Source of the DNA: Dipylidium caninum
Lineage: Eukaryota; Platyhelminthes; Cestoda; Cyclophyllidea; Dipylidiidae
DNA: 64,000 nt
Reading direction: 5' to 3'
NCBI GenBank assembly: GCA_017562135.1
Contig: QEYB01000266.1
Span: forward strand, 1,333,427-1,397,426
Below are positions 26,677 to 38,815 of this stretch, in pieces. Position numbers and translations under genes: made by a program. The notes under the pieces are model-generated. The model searched no databases. It was not told where the DNA came from and saw only the letters and a program-made list of their open reading frames with translations. The stretch's first letter is position 1, and the number at the start of each line of letters is the position of its first letter.

Positions 26677-29240
26677 CCTCAGCTCGCGGGTTCATTCACG
26701 TGGGACTGGTGAGATTCAAACTGGAGTGCGGCATGTTATCTCAAGAGAAGCAGGCCACTTGAGGTCTCAATTCTTACAGAGGCGGTGTATTTGGCGCCTA
26801 AACGCGAAGCCGTGAGTGGGCGATCGTCACATCCCAACCGTTCGTGTGGTTTCCTTTGGGGCGCTACCAGAGAAATGCATTATCAGTGCGCCGAAAGGCT
26901 TTTCTGCCTACCGCCAAATGGCGACCTTGAGGCTGGGAAAACAAACGCCTCCGTTGCCTGCCTGGCACCTCACGGGGCAGATCAGCCTGCTACCCGCCTC
27001 TCCGACAGTTCCGTGTTCAGTGTGTTGGCGTCACCGAAACAATCGGCGCGTCGCAATTCGTTCTCAGCGTAGAAGGTAAAATTTTCTTGCCAGAGGACCA
27101 TTCGAGCCACGGTGCATTTAGTTAACTGCGGATAGTCGCCTCGTGGACTGTTCCTCGTGAGTGGCGTGTCCACTAGTACACACTGTCTCCACTCCAAAGC
27201 CCATAACGGATAGGTTTTGGAAGATGCGATCGTAATGACATATGGCCGTGTCATGCGCCTTCGTTTGGATGACACGCCGTAGTCTCGAATGTCGCTCACA
27301 GTTGTGATCATCCGCGTAAACGACAGGTAAATCTCTTCAGGTGGATTAATTTATGACGGTGACACAAGCGTGGGTCGGTTCTGCGACAACGCGGATTAAC
27401 AAGTTGGTGCACGAAGTGCGGCCCAACTCTGCCGCGGAGGATCATTTTGCGCTTATCAATGCGACTTAATACCCGGATTTGAAGGCAGGTTTCCACTATT
27501 TGGTGACGTTGGCTGGCAGAATATACACGAGAGGAAAGGAAGTGAAAGACGCCCGATAAAAAGGCGGTGAACGCACAATAAAACCTGACCGAAAGGTCTT
27601 GTGGCAGCAAATGACGATCACCTCCTGACTGAGAGTGAAGGGCATGTCCTTTTTGCTGGCATGGGTCACAAGGGTGATGAGCCCGATCTTAGTAACCACT
27701 TGGGACTGCCCCTCGAACACTCGTGCTCCTCCCTCCCTTTTCGCGGATGGGGTCGTTGCATCAACACCTCGTCTGACTTAGCAACAATCGCAGATGTGTC
27801 CGTCGTTGTGGTCGCAGTAAACCAGCCTCTTTCAATTAGGTGGCCATTTTATTCCCTGTGGAAGGGTGTGAGGAAGTGAGAACAACGGTGCCGCGAAGGA
27901 GCGATACCCTCCAGTGCTGCGGTTAGACTCTGAGACTGATGCTAAAGGAAATCAGGCCATCGAAGGCCAGGTATTTTTCTGCTTTCACCTTCACCAAACG
28001 AGTCAGACTGGTGTCAAGAATGCTCGCCCGACGTTTTCAACTTCCTCCAGTACACACCAAGGAAATTTTTTTCTCTTCCAGCCAAACCCTACGAGTTTCT
28101 TGTAGCAAATACCCTAGATTCGTATGTCGGGACAGAACACAGTAGTTTACCCGTGCATGTCAGTCAGTTGACAGCATCTTGCTGACACCAAATGGGGATG
28201 TGATAAGTTGTGGTCATCGTAATTTGTTTCTTATTTGGGCCTTCTTATCACATCAGTAACCCCTACAATTATACGAGCACGAGTTGTCAAGACTGATTTT
28301 GCTAAGATCCACAAAAATGGGCCTCAGTTTCCGTGGAAGTTCACGTATTTGGGGACGGGGGCAGTCACGACCACGCCAGTTTACCCCGATCCCATGGCTT
28401 AACTTCCGCGCCTCCGTCGGCAGTGTGTCCGTGGCGCAGTGATCGCTTCATGGCATTTTGAGAGGCAGAAGATGAAAAGAGGCGAGTTTGTATGGATAAA
28501 CGCAGGTGAATTTGAACGTGACATGCACTTACCCCCGGCTGATCCGGTGTACCGTCTGACCGCGATGTTTCGCCACCAAATCACGCGCCTCCACACCGGC
28601 TCTGTCCGCGACTCCGACGCGGGGTTAAGCCATTTACAATGGCATGTGTTTAATATTTTTCATTATCCTTTCGGCGTGATACCTCCTCGCCACTGTCCTT
28701 TCGTTAAGACTGCCGTTCTGGCCAAGTCCAGCTTTCGACAGGATGCGGCGTCGAATGGAGGCCGACTGCCGAAAAACTCCTGGAGGGTTTTAGCAGACCA
28801 GATATCCTGTGAACATGCGCGAAATTCTCGTCTCATCCAAGCGGATAATGCGTCGTAGGGTTCGAGAGGGGATGCTTTGGCCCGCGGTTAGTCATATGCG
28901 TAACCGGCAAAATTCCATCAGGTGGACCACAACGCGTTCCGTCTCCTCTCTCATCCAGACTTCTGTTTGACAAATGAGAAATGCCGATGCTGCAACGTCA
29001 AAGAAACTCACATCACCTACCAGTCAGAAGGAGTGAATACTCGAGAAAACCCTCTTACTCATTCTTCTCTCCATTTGAGAATTTACTAAAATAGGCCTGC
29101 ATCCCACCACTTTTGGCACATGCCAGACTGAGGCACCGGCGGTGAAAGGGCGTTTGGCGATTATAGCAAGCGCCAGACCACAGAGACTCTTTCGCCAAGC
29201 AACAGACGATCACATCTCATCTGACTCGGTGGATGCGACA

Positions 29241-29253
29241 GGGGGGGGGGGGG
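29241..29253. repeat. Poly-G homopolymer (13 G)
   Basis: An uninterrupted run of 13 G. Homopolymers of this length are prone to length error in assemblies. Confidence 0.9.
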
Positions 29254-31016
29254 TGACGACTATGTTGGCGTCACCACACCTCCATGCGTGGATGTCTATG
29301 ATACACCACATCACCCGATACTGACAAGGCGTTAGTCATGCGCCTACGACGATTGTGCCCAGTGGCTGTTTTATTTCAAAAGACCTCTTGACCTGGTCTT
29401 ACCTCGAATGGGCTCCTTGACCATGAGTTGTCAAAGATCCCACTGCCGCCCAACATCCCACGCCGACGCGCTCACTGGGTCACTTTGACCGTTATGTTTA
29501 AGCTCCCATCGCAGGGGAAGGGACGAGTGAACAATTGTTAAGGACGATATTTTGGGATTTGGTTTGAAAGCGTGGGATTCACTCCGGCTCAAATCCCTTA
29601 TTTTACCGCGGGGCGATCGGGGGACATGATGCACAATGACGTTGTGTAAAATCCACTCCGCAAAGATTGTGCATCCCTTTATGACACCGTGTCACACGCG
29701 CCATCACCAAAGACAGGCTGAATTTTTTGATGGGGTACACGACGAAATGCTTTGAGCAAGCGTCGACGCCCACGATTCTGCTCCATTCGTAAGGTGAATA
29801 TTCTGAGGAGCGATGAGGGAATCTCTAGAACCAGATTTCCATGTATGGTAGAGAATTGGTTACGATGGTCTGGGAATATCTTCTCCCTCCACTCGTCCGC
29901 CACAGAGGAGCGAGGTGTCCTTGTATCCGAGGCTTTCCAAATCTATTTTTCTGAGAACACATTGGATTCATTCACCAACGAGAGTTCTGAGACTTCATTC
30001 ATTATCCTTATCTGTACCTCTTCTATTATCTTAAGAGTCCACCTTAGCTTGTAAGATGTAAGGCGTTTGTTCAGCGATTTACATCGACGCTACAATCGTG
30101 TTCCAGAGTCCATATCGCCCTCTCAGATCTCGTGACACCTTAAAAATTAAGGTGGTCTATTCAGTCCTCAAAGTGGACTGCGTTTACAGAGTGTGAAGAC
30201 AATGCTAGTACGGAGCCAATTAGTTATTTAAGGCCAGAAGCTAGAAATGGGTTCCTTATGTAGCAAAAGCACGAACTAATGGCGATGTCGGTTCACTGGT
30301 ATAATCTGGGGACGCTTATCTACTTTTAGTTTGGCAACACTCCCATATGTCAAATTTACTGTTTTTCGAATGAATACAGCTGCATTTGGCGCGGTTTATC
30401 CTCCTGACGATATCACTACACTACTAACTTCCCGCCATCCACTGCGTACAGTGGAGAACATTGAGAGAGAGGAGACGGGGTTCGATGTGGCTTACTTTAT
30501 CGCCTCAGTGTCCCCATTTTACTAACTTGTCAGCGTTCCTGTGCATAGCAAGATTACGAGACTAGGGCAAGGTTAGTCTGGCACATTATCGTCTTGGATA
30601 AAAGAACTCTGGGTGAAGTGAAAAGCGCCTACATATCGCTAATTGGAAATTTTAACCTGCAAGTTACGATGCGAATGTTGCCAACCCCTAGCAGTTACTA
30701 CCCCGTTCCCTTAAGTCGCTTTTTCAGTTTTATGATCCTTGGTATGCCGCTGTATATGTCACGCGGCCAGTATTTTTGGGGGAGCTTATCGCCTGCCTGT
30801 GGATTACCTGGTAAACGCATTTGAGTAAATTCCCCTTATCCCTACCAATGAGCTGCCAATAGCGCGAAGCGTCCTGATAGGTCGGCGTGAAGGGGAGGGA
30901 CGAAGGTGGATATAAGCCCGTCTCTCACAGCTGTCCTATTGGCTGACGAGGAAATTTATAAATCGGTATTTGAATGCTGCGGCCACGTCTTTGAACTGTT
31001 GCTCCATTGTCTCGTA

Positions 31017-34000
31017 ATGACTGACTCGGAGAAGGATAAGGCACCGAATCGTTTGGCCGACGCCGCCAAACTGGAGAAGGACAAGGTACGTGTTGAGTAT
31101 TGCCATTTCTTGTCTCTCGCCTCATCCACGCTATTCTATTTTGACACGAAGCCTCTCAAATTACACCGTCTTGGCCTAAGTTGATATACTTTGCTTGTAA
31201 TGCGTTTTGAAACGCCCCAGTCGAGGGTATTGCTTAGTGTATGAGAAGAGGACAAACGACAACCAACTTTCCCTATGATGTTAATCGAATCCATATTTAT
31301 GATTATACGCTGCTGCGACTATCCTCAGCGTTGCTGCTCACTCAGCCGCAAAAAAATACCCCTCGCATGCCACATTATCTCTAAGGCTGATTCAGAGGGC
31401 AGTCGGACACGCTCACTCACAATAGCTTATGCCATGTCCCCGATGGGCGAACTCAACCCAAGTTGCTATGGCGAACGGAGAGGGGAAGTGAAAACAATAA
31501 ATCCAACCTGGACTCCTTTTTTATGGCAACCCCATCTTTTCCCTTCCACCCTACTGGTCATAAGCCTGCTTTTATACGCGGGAGTATTTAAAATTACTTA
31601 TCCAATGTCCGGGGGATAGGCGAGGCAACTCTCCCACGGTTGGGGAGTGTTGCACAAATTTATGCATCCTCCGGTCCCGTCTTTCTCACGATTTCACGCA
31701 ATACTTAGATTCGTATCCCATTTCACTGAGGGTGACAGTGGAGACCGCGTGATGACAGGTGAATTCATACAGGACCTTTCCACTCGCCAGCTGGCTGGAG
31801 GTGGGAGAGGACACTGTCGCATGATACTTTCACCGAGTCCTCGACTTACTGTAACAAAAACACAACACAAGGATGACATGTAATCACAAAGGTTCTTTTA
31901 AGACCCTAGAATTAATACCACATTTTGGGGTGGTGAGACCTGAAAGTGGGACATTAAATAGACAGGAAAGTGGAAAAATCTGGCCCAACACGAGCTGGGC
32001 CATGAAGTGGCCAAAAGAAAGGTGTCGTTCTGTCCTCCCCCCTAATTAGACATGGGATCGAGGTGAGATTGAGGGAAATGTCCCCCTGGGGAAGAGAGCC
32101 AGCACGGACTCCTTGCAAAGCGGTCCATTAGCGGTAGGGTATCAAGTCGGCGGCAGATGGCGTGATCGGCGTCCAAGTGAGGGGAGCGCGTCCGAGTGAG
32201 GAGGGCACGAAGGCGTAGGGTGGAGGAGTAGGGCCACGCTTTGGAGTAAGTCACGTTTACTGCTATCACTCACACGGGGTGGAATGAGATTTCTCTCTTA
32301 AGCAACGCCCTCAAGTCCTTTGCGTAAGTACTTACCTCTGCGCACACACACAGAAAGAGACACGCACACTAGCAGACATTTTGACGTCGTGTTGACACGT
32401 CATGGGTTCCAGGTATTTCACAACGCCATTTTTGAGCGTTTTGTGAATGTAAGCAAGCATAGGAAAGTCTGAAAATTTTTGTGCCACCTGAAATGTACTC
32501 TATGCCTGCTTCAGTCACTTTAATCCGTAAAAGGCGGGTTTTAATTGGATAATTGTGCAGTAGCATGTCTTAGCGCCTCAGTGTCGAGGCGTATTTAATG
32601 GCGTTTAGGAGGAAATGGAGGAGAATGTTTCAACCAAATCCGACTAGTCGTATGCTGATTTACCGGGTCTGTGGTGTTTGGCGTGTATTAATGCCTGTAT
32701 AAAATAAGGTGGAAGGTGTTGTCGTTTCACGTCCGGGACGAGGGAGGCGCGAAATTAGGAGGGGGAGTGAGTGAACTCTGCCTTCAAAAATAAAAACAGC
32801 GATAACAATCGACGAGAGAACACTGTCGACGAGACGCACCTTACCGTCCCCCACGCCCCCACGTGTGATGTGGCCGACCGACTAAGTAAACACACCGTCT
32901 TTATTTTAGCTTTACCCCGACTCCACGCGCATCGGCCGGGACCGAGGGCTCTGGTGCACCGCGGACAGCCATGACGCTCAAGGTGAGCCCCATCATCGAA
33001 CACTGCGGTGGCGACCTAAGTGACGATGTATAAGTCGCGTATTTGTGATTTTCAGATAGTGGAATTGGAAGCTCGCAGTTCTCCATCTCCAGACTCGCCG
33101 CATCCCCAAGGAGTCCCGCATTAGCCCCAGTGAGTATCATTTGGATTTTCCATCCCCCTTATTCCGCCAAATGCGTTCCAATACATTCTACCCTCTCGTA
33201 GGACCTGGTACCAAACTCTTTCTCAACCCCATTAAATACTAATGGCACGAATGGAGGCATGATTATGCCAACGACCGACTTTTCGAGCATCGGGAGAAGC
33301 AACGAGGTGGAAGAGGACAAAGACAAAGAAGGTGGTTCTTCTGTTTCCGCTTCGGCATCGTCAGAATCAGAGTCCAGGAAGGAAGTGCCGTCAAGGCGTC
33401 GGAAAAAGAAGCATTGTAAATGCACCTACTGTGAAAAGGGCTTCGACCGACCATCCCTTCTTCTTCGACACATTTTCAGTCACACAGGAGAGCGTCCCTT
33501 CCCCTGTAGATTCTGCAGCAAGGCATTTTCCACTCGCAGCGGTGTTAACACTCACGAACGCATACACACGGGCGACAAACCATACGTGTGCAAGATTTGC
33601 GGACGGAGGTTTGCCGCTGGGTCTAACCTCATCTTCCACACTTACACTCATTCAAACGTAAGTCTGTCAGAGACTTGAGGCCTTTGCAAAAGACGTGACT
33701 CTCCCAGTTATCTAGGTTAGTGAATAGCGTCTTGAAGACGCTCTATGTGATCAGAATTAACACTAGGGCTGTTTGTATAACGGAGACAATCTGTGCATCA
33801 TAAGAGACTGAGCCCTTACACTTGAGACAGATTCGCCGTCACCGATGCACTGTGTGCCCCAAAGCCTTCGTAACACCGGGGGATCTGCGGAAGCACATGT
33901 ACATCCACAACGGCGAGTGGCCCTTCAGATGCCCTGAATGCAACAGGGGGTTTGCCACCGAACGCAGCCTCAACAATCACCAGGGCATCCACACCGGTGA

Positions 34001-34736
34001 GTTTTCGGTGTGTGCTGCGCGATTTTCGCTGCATCGCTTGTCGTGGCTTCAAAGCCTTCTATACCTTCAGGTGTCAAACCCTTCAACTGTCCCCTGTGCA
34101 ATAAGTCATACACCCAAGAGAGCTCTTTGAAAACACACATGCGTGTTCATAAACGTAAGTACTGGAGCGTAATTATATCTTGTCGGGTTCTCCATCCCCC
34201 GGCCATTCATCTTGTTTTGTCCAGAAGAATTCTCAGCTCGAACAAATCAGTCGAATGGCAACAATCAGAAGGGTTCCCCTGAGCAGTGCTGTAGCGAAAG
34301 CCTGGAATCTACCTCGTCGTTACCGTGCGTTTTAGCACAGACACCCACATCGGGGGGTCAGTCATCAAGGACTTCAGCCCAGATGCCCATTGTCGACAGT
34401 GGAGCATTCTCGACGCCTCGCTTCCCTATTACAGCCCTTCCACTCACCCCATCTCAAACGCAGATCTCAAGTACGCAGGGTGCGTACGACCCCCAAATTC
34501 TTTCGCTTCAGCACCGGCTTTCCCGCCTACATACGCGTCCGCCAACTGAAGAGCTGCAGAGGAGCGAGCGCAGCGCATTCGTTGACCTCAGGCAGCCAGG
34601 TGCCCCGTGGGACTGGCACCACGTGCTCCAGCCTCCTCCGATCAATCCTCTAACGCCGCAGGAGCTAGTCCCCAGACCTGATTCCCCCCAGTCAACGGAG
34701 CCAATTGATCTCTCCGTGAAGAAAAAGCCACGATAG
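31017..34736 (+). CDS. Six-finger C2H2 zinc-finger transcription factor with CtBP motif
   Basis: This is a sequence-specific nuclear regulator. Exons: 31017-31085 (tentative start exon), 32910-32982, 33056-33129, 33202-33657, 33831-33996, 34071-34154 and 34225-34736. All phases join, giving about 477 aa. After a Ser/Thr-rich and then acidic/Ser N-terminal part comes a basic patch (SRRRKKKHCKC), then six C-x2-C-x12-H-x3-H fingers: CTYC..HIFSH, CRFC..HERIH, CKIC..HTYTH, CTVC..HMYIH, CPEC..HQGIH and CPLC..HMRVH. Linkers are TGERP, TGDKP and TGVKP-like except between fingers 3 and 4, where an intron falls. The roughly 170-residue tail is Ser/Pro/Gln-rich and ends PIDLSVKKKPR, matching the CtBP consensus PxDLSxK, so transcriptional repression is likely. 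The finger order does not match FEZF, OVOL or KLF that I know, so no symbol is given. The first exon rests only on phase and a strong donor (AAGGACAAG|gtacgt). Confidence 0.85.
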
Positions 34737-36911
34737 TCGCGGAACTGGTGGCCTCGGCCAAGCAGACGACTAGAGAAAAACTAAGCCAATTTTCATGCTT
34801 TTTCATGTCTTTTACGCGCTATCTCTGTGTGTCAAACTACTTTAGTCATGTTTAGCCAAAGAGAACATTAAAATAAATTAGAAAAATTGTGAATCTATAG
34901 GGGGTGCGAGGTTAGAGATAATCGGGAGGAAGCGCGAAGACAATTTCACCTGCTGTACGCTGTCCCTCAGAAGAGCTGCATATTCTGTCTGTGTGTCTCG
35001 TGTGCAAGTAGACAACGTGGCCGATGTTGCTGCCTTCAAACTGATTGAAACTGAGTAGAGCCAACGCGAAATGTGACCCTCGCACCACCCGCACTACAGA
35101 GCCCGGAACCGCCACCACTTGGAAGTCTTGTGATGTGCTGCCGAAGTTTCACGCCCACCAACCGATGACACACATTCACGGGGCTATTCAGGCGTCATTG
35201 TGGTGCCACAGACGATAAAATCTTTGGTCATTCTCTCTTAATACTATTTTTAGTCCACTTAGCCTTTCAAGTAGCTTATTGAGGAATCGTTCTCGATGAA
35301 GCAGAAAGGCATGTAGTCGTCTTTTTATTGCGTTAGTTTCTAGATGCGTGCGGACACCCACCTAGTGGAGATAGCTGATCCATAATGCAGTGTACATGTG
35401 TCCCACCGCTTGCATTGTGCATTTTAGAGAGAGGCGAGGCTCGAGTGACCGGCGTAGAGGTTACCCTCTTCACCTCCGATACGTCGAATGTTTTTAATAA
35501 AGACGGTCTAGTTTCGAGAGGACTCCGCTTTGCAGATCACCCGAAGAATCGACCACAAGTGGGACCCGGCGTCAATTGGACCTTCGAATGCATTGTTCAT
35601 GTCTGTCAAGTGTCGCAAGACGACTTCACGGAATCTACTCAATAAGGCGATGTCACTTAACGCCACTAACTGTTACGGTGACTCCAGCCATCTGACCTTC
35701 CATCGAATTGGAATTCCGGCACGAATTACGACGATTTATTTCGACCGAGGTGGATGAAGTATCTTCCAAAAGCATCAGAGACGGAGCATCACCGCTAACC
35801 CAGTTACAATAAAATATGGTGATGCTCTTGTGGTCACATAAAAACCCCATTTTGAGCATACCTCCCAAACCGACTGCTTCTGTGCCCCCCCGCCAAGTGG
35901 TTTGCCCAGAGGCGGATTGTCTTACCCGCCAACCCAAAATTTGTGAACCCCACCCTCTACACCATTAATAATATCGTCTCCAATCAATTTCCTGCTCATC
36001 CGCGGACCATTGAATGGCCAGCCAATCATTTCTGCGGTGGGATACTGTGAAAGACTGCGCGTGGCAGTTAAGAAAAATTGAAGGTTTAGCTGGAAATCAG
36101 TATGCTCACAATCTCGAGATAATCTCTACATAGACACGTAACGTAAAAGGAGCCGAAAGGAGTGGGGTTTTTGACGTTATTCTTAGGATCAAAAGAAAAA
36201 AATCATCCTTTCGTCTCGTTTTAAAAAGCCGCCACTTACCGCCTTTTGGTGCAAACAAGTTCCTTTTAAACACCAACTTGTGCGACGTGAGTTGGCGTAA
36301 CCGCGGTTGTCACTGTCTAGTCAAGAACTCATCATTTTCGTGCATAACCAACGGGATCAGAAGAAACGTCATTCCGTCGAATTCACGTGAACGCATTAAC
36401 CACTATTTTTGTCAGACGCACTCCATGATCTACTTCCCTCATTCTTTAGACAGACCAAATGACATTTCACTGTGGCTCACAGCTTGAGTGATGCATCTGG
36501 CGCTCTTCGGCGGGACTGGAAATGTTCGTCCAAGAATGCCTGATATCCGCTCCCGCCAGCGGATGGAACATGGAACACTATTCTGCATTCGAAGTTGCCC
36601 AACTTCGAGAAACCTTATTTTTCTCAAAAACTGCCAGCGAGGACAGGCGTCTGTGAAAACGATACTACTGAAATATATTCAGTAGAATGTTGCGGAAAAA
36701 CCACAAATATACTGATGAAACCATCACAATGGCAACTTTATGAACCAGAAACCTAATCATTTGTCAAGCTTAAATGGAAAAGTGACCGCCACCATAACTA
36801 CACCATGAAAAATCCGAAAATTTACAGCTACCTTACACAAAAAGGTCATGGGTTAACGAGATCTGCTCTCGAGACAACAGTAGACCACACTATAGCATTA
36901 GTCCAAAAGCC
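34737..36911. other. Spacer between convergent genes
   Basis: This lies between the 3' ends of the zinc-finger gene (+) and PAK1IP1 (-). The first 140 bp should be 3' UTR. The remainder shows no supported gene; open frames at 35385-35645 and 35653-35937 look like chance. Confidence 0.5.
34872..34877 (+). terminator. Poly(A) signal AATAAA of zinc-finger gene
   Basis: AATAAA lies 136 nt after the zinc-finger gene stop codon in A-rich sequence and would give a short 3' UTR. Confidence 0.55.
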
Positions 36912-36917
36912 TTTATT
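36912..36917 (-). terminator. Poly(A) signal of PAK1IP1
   Basis: AATAAA on the minus strand starts 11 nt after the TAG stop (36930-36928), implying a very short 3' UTR. Confidence 0.65.
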
Positions 36918-36927
36918 TACATAAACT

Positions 36928-38815
36928 CTACGCTTCATCACTCTCCTCCTCTCCAGATTCCTCGTCCTCCTCTCCTGCGATATTTTCATCTTTTTCGTCG
37001 TCGTCTTCTTCTGCACCTTGAGCAGAGAACAGACAGTCATCACCTTTCTCTGATGCTTCATTGAACGTGGAGGTCCAGGCAGCGTCAACTTGCGTAATCC
37101 GAATATCACGGATATCATATGTGAAGGCAGGACGCATGGGAAGTGAAGGTATAGCACCCTCCACAGGAACAGAAATCTCCTCGAGATCAGCTGCATAGCC
37201 ACGTACGTATGAGCCATCTGTGTCAGTGGTTACAAGAGCCACCAGCCGTCTTTTTCGCCCATACATCTGCGGATTCGAGGTTGTCAGCTCCTCCGGCCAA
37301 GGTAGCACCTTGAGAAACTTGAATCTTTTCCCTGGCACTCGAGTTTCTGCAATCAATTCCATCTTATCCGCAGTCAAATAACATTTATAAGCCTTGAGTG
37401 TGTTTCGAATACCAGCTAAAAGGTAGAGAACTTCTTCTTCTACGTAAAAAACCGCTGGGGGTACGGAAAGGAGGGTTGGGAAACGAGCAGTAAATAAGGC
37501 CTTCTGTCTAGCCTCGCCAAGATCGAGGATATCGAGACGATGAGAGTGAGCAGAAGATGGTGGAACAATTAGAAAGAGGAGTAAATGATGTTGATGCCGA
37601 GGGGGCTCCGGTACGATCACTGCCGCAAGCGAATTTGTGCCTTCGGCTTTGAGAGAGCGCAATCTAGTGGTGTATGCTTGACGACCACGCGTTAGATTCC
37701 ATATCCTAAAGGTGTGATCATTATCGGCGTCCGCAACACTGAAGGCAAGGCGTGCAGAGGGATGAAGAGCAAAAGCAGTGGGAGGTGCCTTGTGGCGACG
37801 CATTTGGCGAATGCACTCCCACGAATCCACGCCCCGACTACCTTCGCCACGGCGCCACACTGCCAGACAAGCATCTTCCCCAGCGCTCAGGAGATGGCGT
37901 GAATCCGCAAAGATGAGGTGACGAATGGTGCCAGTGTGTAACTCCAAACAGCCCGTTCGACAGTGGCGCGACAGTGAGAAAAGCTTAATGAAAACCAATG
38001 AGAATCAAACAAAATAAAAGTAAAAGGTTTTAAGTGAATTAACGAAAGACAAATAGAGGCATTACCTTAAACTTATGAACGACTAATTGGCTAATGCCTT
38101 CCAACAAAGCCACCCATTCTCAGTAGTTGCAAAGTTAATGGAATGAGAGAAAGATCTATCGGTGTCCAAAAAAAAGGTTGAAGAACAACGACACTGTTGA
38201 AAGGGAAGTGTAGAAAACCGATAAAACATAAAGAAATAACATGCTCTGAGGACAATGAAAAATCAGAAAATGAGGCTAAAAAAACGACTGACTCGTGAAA
38301 ATAAAAGATAAATTGGATAAACAGCGGAAGCCCAGAGACCTAAATTCGTAAAGAGCATTAAAATAGCGTTACAATACAGGTAAATTCACTTTAATTATAA
38401 GATAATAAAGCCATTGCCACGAGAAGTATCTTGCAAAAAGTGAAATAAATGTAAAAGGTTAAAGGGAAAACACAAAACTATTCACCAAGTGCGAAGAGTC
38501 GCTGTTCCAAAAAAGGCATTTACAGTCATATCAGGGAATTGACCCACAGATGATAACATAAGGAAGACAGTGTTATGCTAAAAGCAGATAATATATAACC
38601 TTTATGGCTTCATCGTCACCACCAGAAGCAACAGTATCACCGTACACAGCTAGCGCTGTTACAGGCCCGGAGTGGGCGTCGGGATCGATGAACTCCGCTT
38701 TTAAATAGGTCGGTCCAGCCTCAGAGATCCTCGTATGTTCATAACGCATGGCAAAAACGGTTCCATCGTAGGAACCACAAGCCATATGCAATCGATGTGG
38801 ATCAGAGTTTGACAT
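36928..38815 (-). CDS. PAK1IP1: p21-activated kinase-interacting protein 1 (Mak11 family)
   Basis: This WD-repeat beta-propeller protein acts in the nucleolus in 60S ribosomal subunit maturation. Two exons read leftwards: 38815-38600 (72 codons) and 37983-36928 (351 codons plus stop). Both junctions are phase 0 and the intron is 616 bp, giving about 423 aa (human about 392). The first exon carries CGSYDGTVFAM and the first repeat (HSGPVTALAVYGDTVASGGD). The second has LHTGTIRHLIFADSRHLLSAG, a WECIRQMRRHK segment, ALHPSARLAFSV and FRIWNLTRGRQAY, all matching PAK1IP1 in order. The later repeats are diverged. The tail is strongly acidic (EEDDDEKDE, GEEESDEA), common in nucleolar assembly factors. 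The ATG at 38815 was chosen because the frame further upstream has no ATG. The gene is divergent from FBF1 and convergent with the zinc-finger gene. Confidence 0.92.

Larger units (their letters stand above)
20580..31016. other. About 10.4 kb without a recognisable gene
   Basis: Short open frames occur on both strands (for example 20913-21293, 24080-24397, 25570-25938 and 28439-28858), but none shows a family motif, sustained coding composition or a consistent splice chain. The sequence is mostly unique, with a few microsatellites. It lies upstream of a zinc-finger transcription factor and could hold its regulatory elements or unrecognised 5' exons; that is inference. Confidence 0.45.

Noticed and set aside
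32971..33145. ATG ACG CTC AAG at 32971 as the zinc-finger gene start
   Set aside because: Splicing from its donor into the next exon in that frame reaches a stop before the next donor; the other frame continues open into the fingers.
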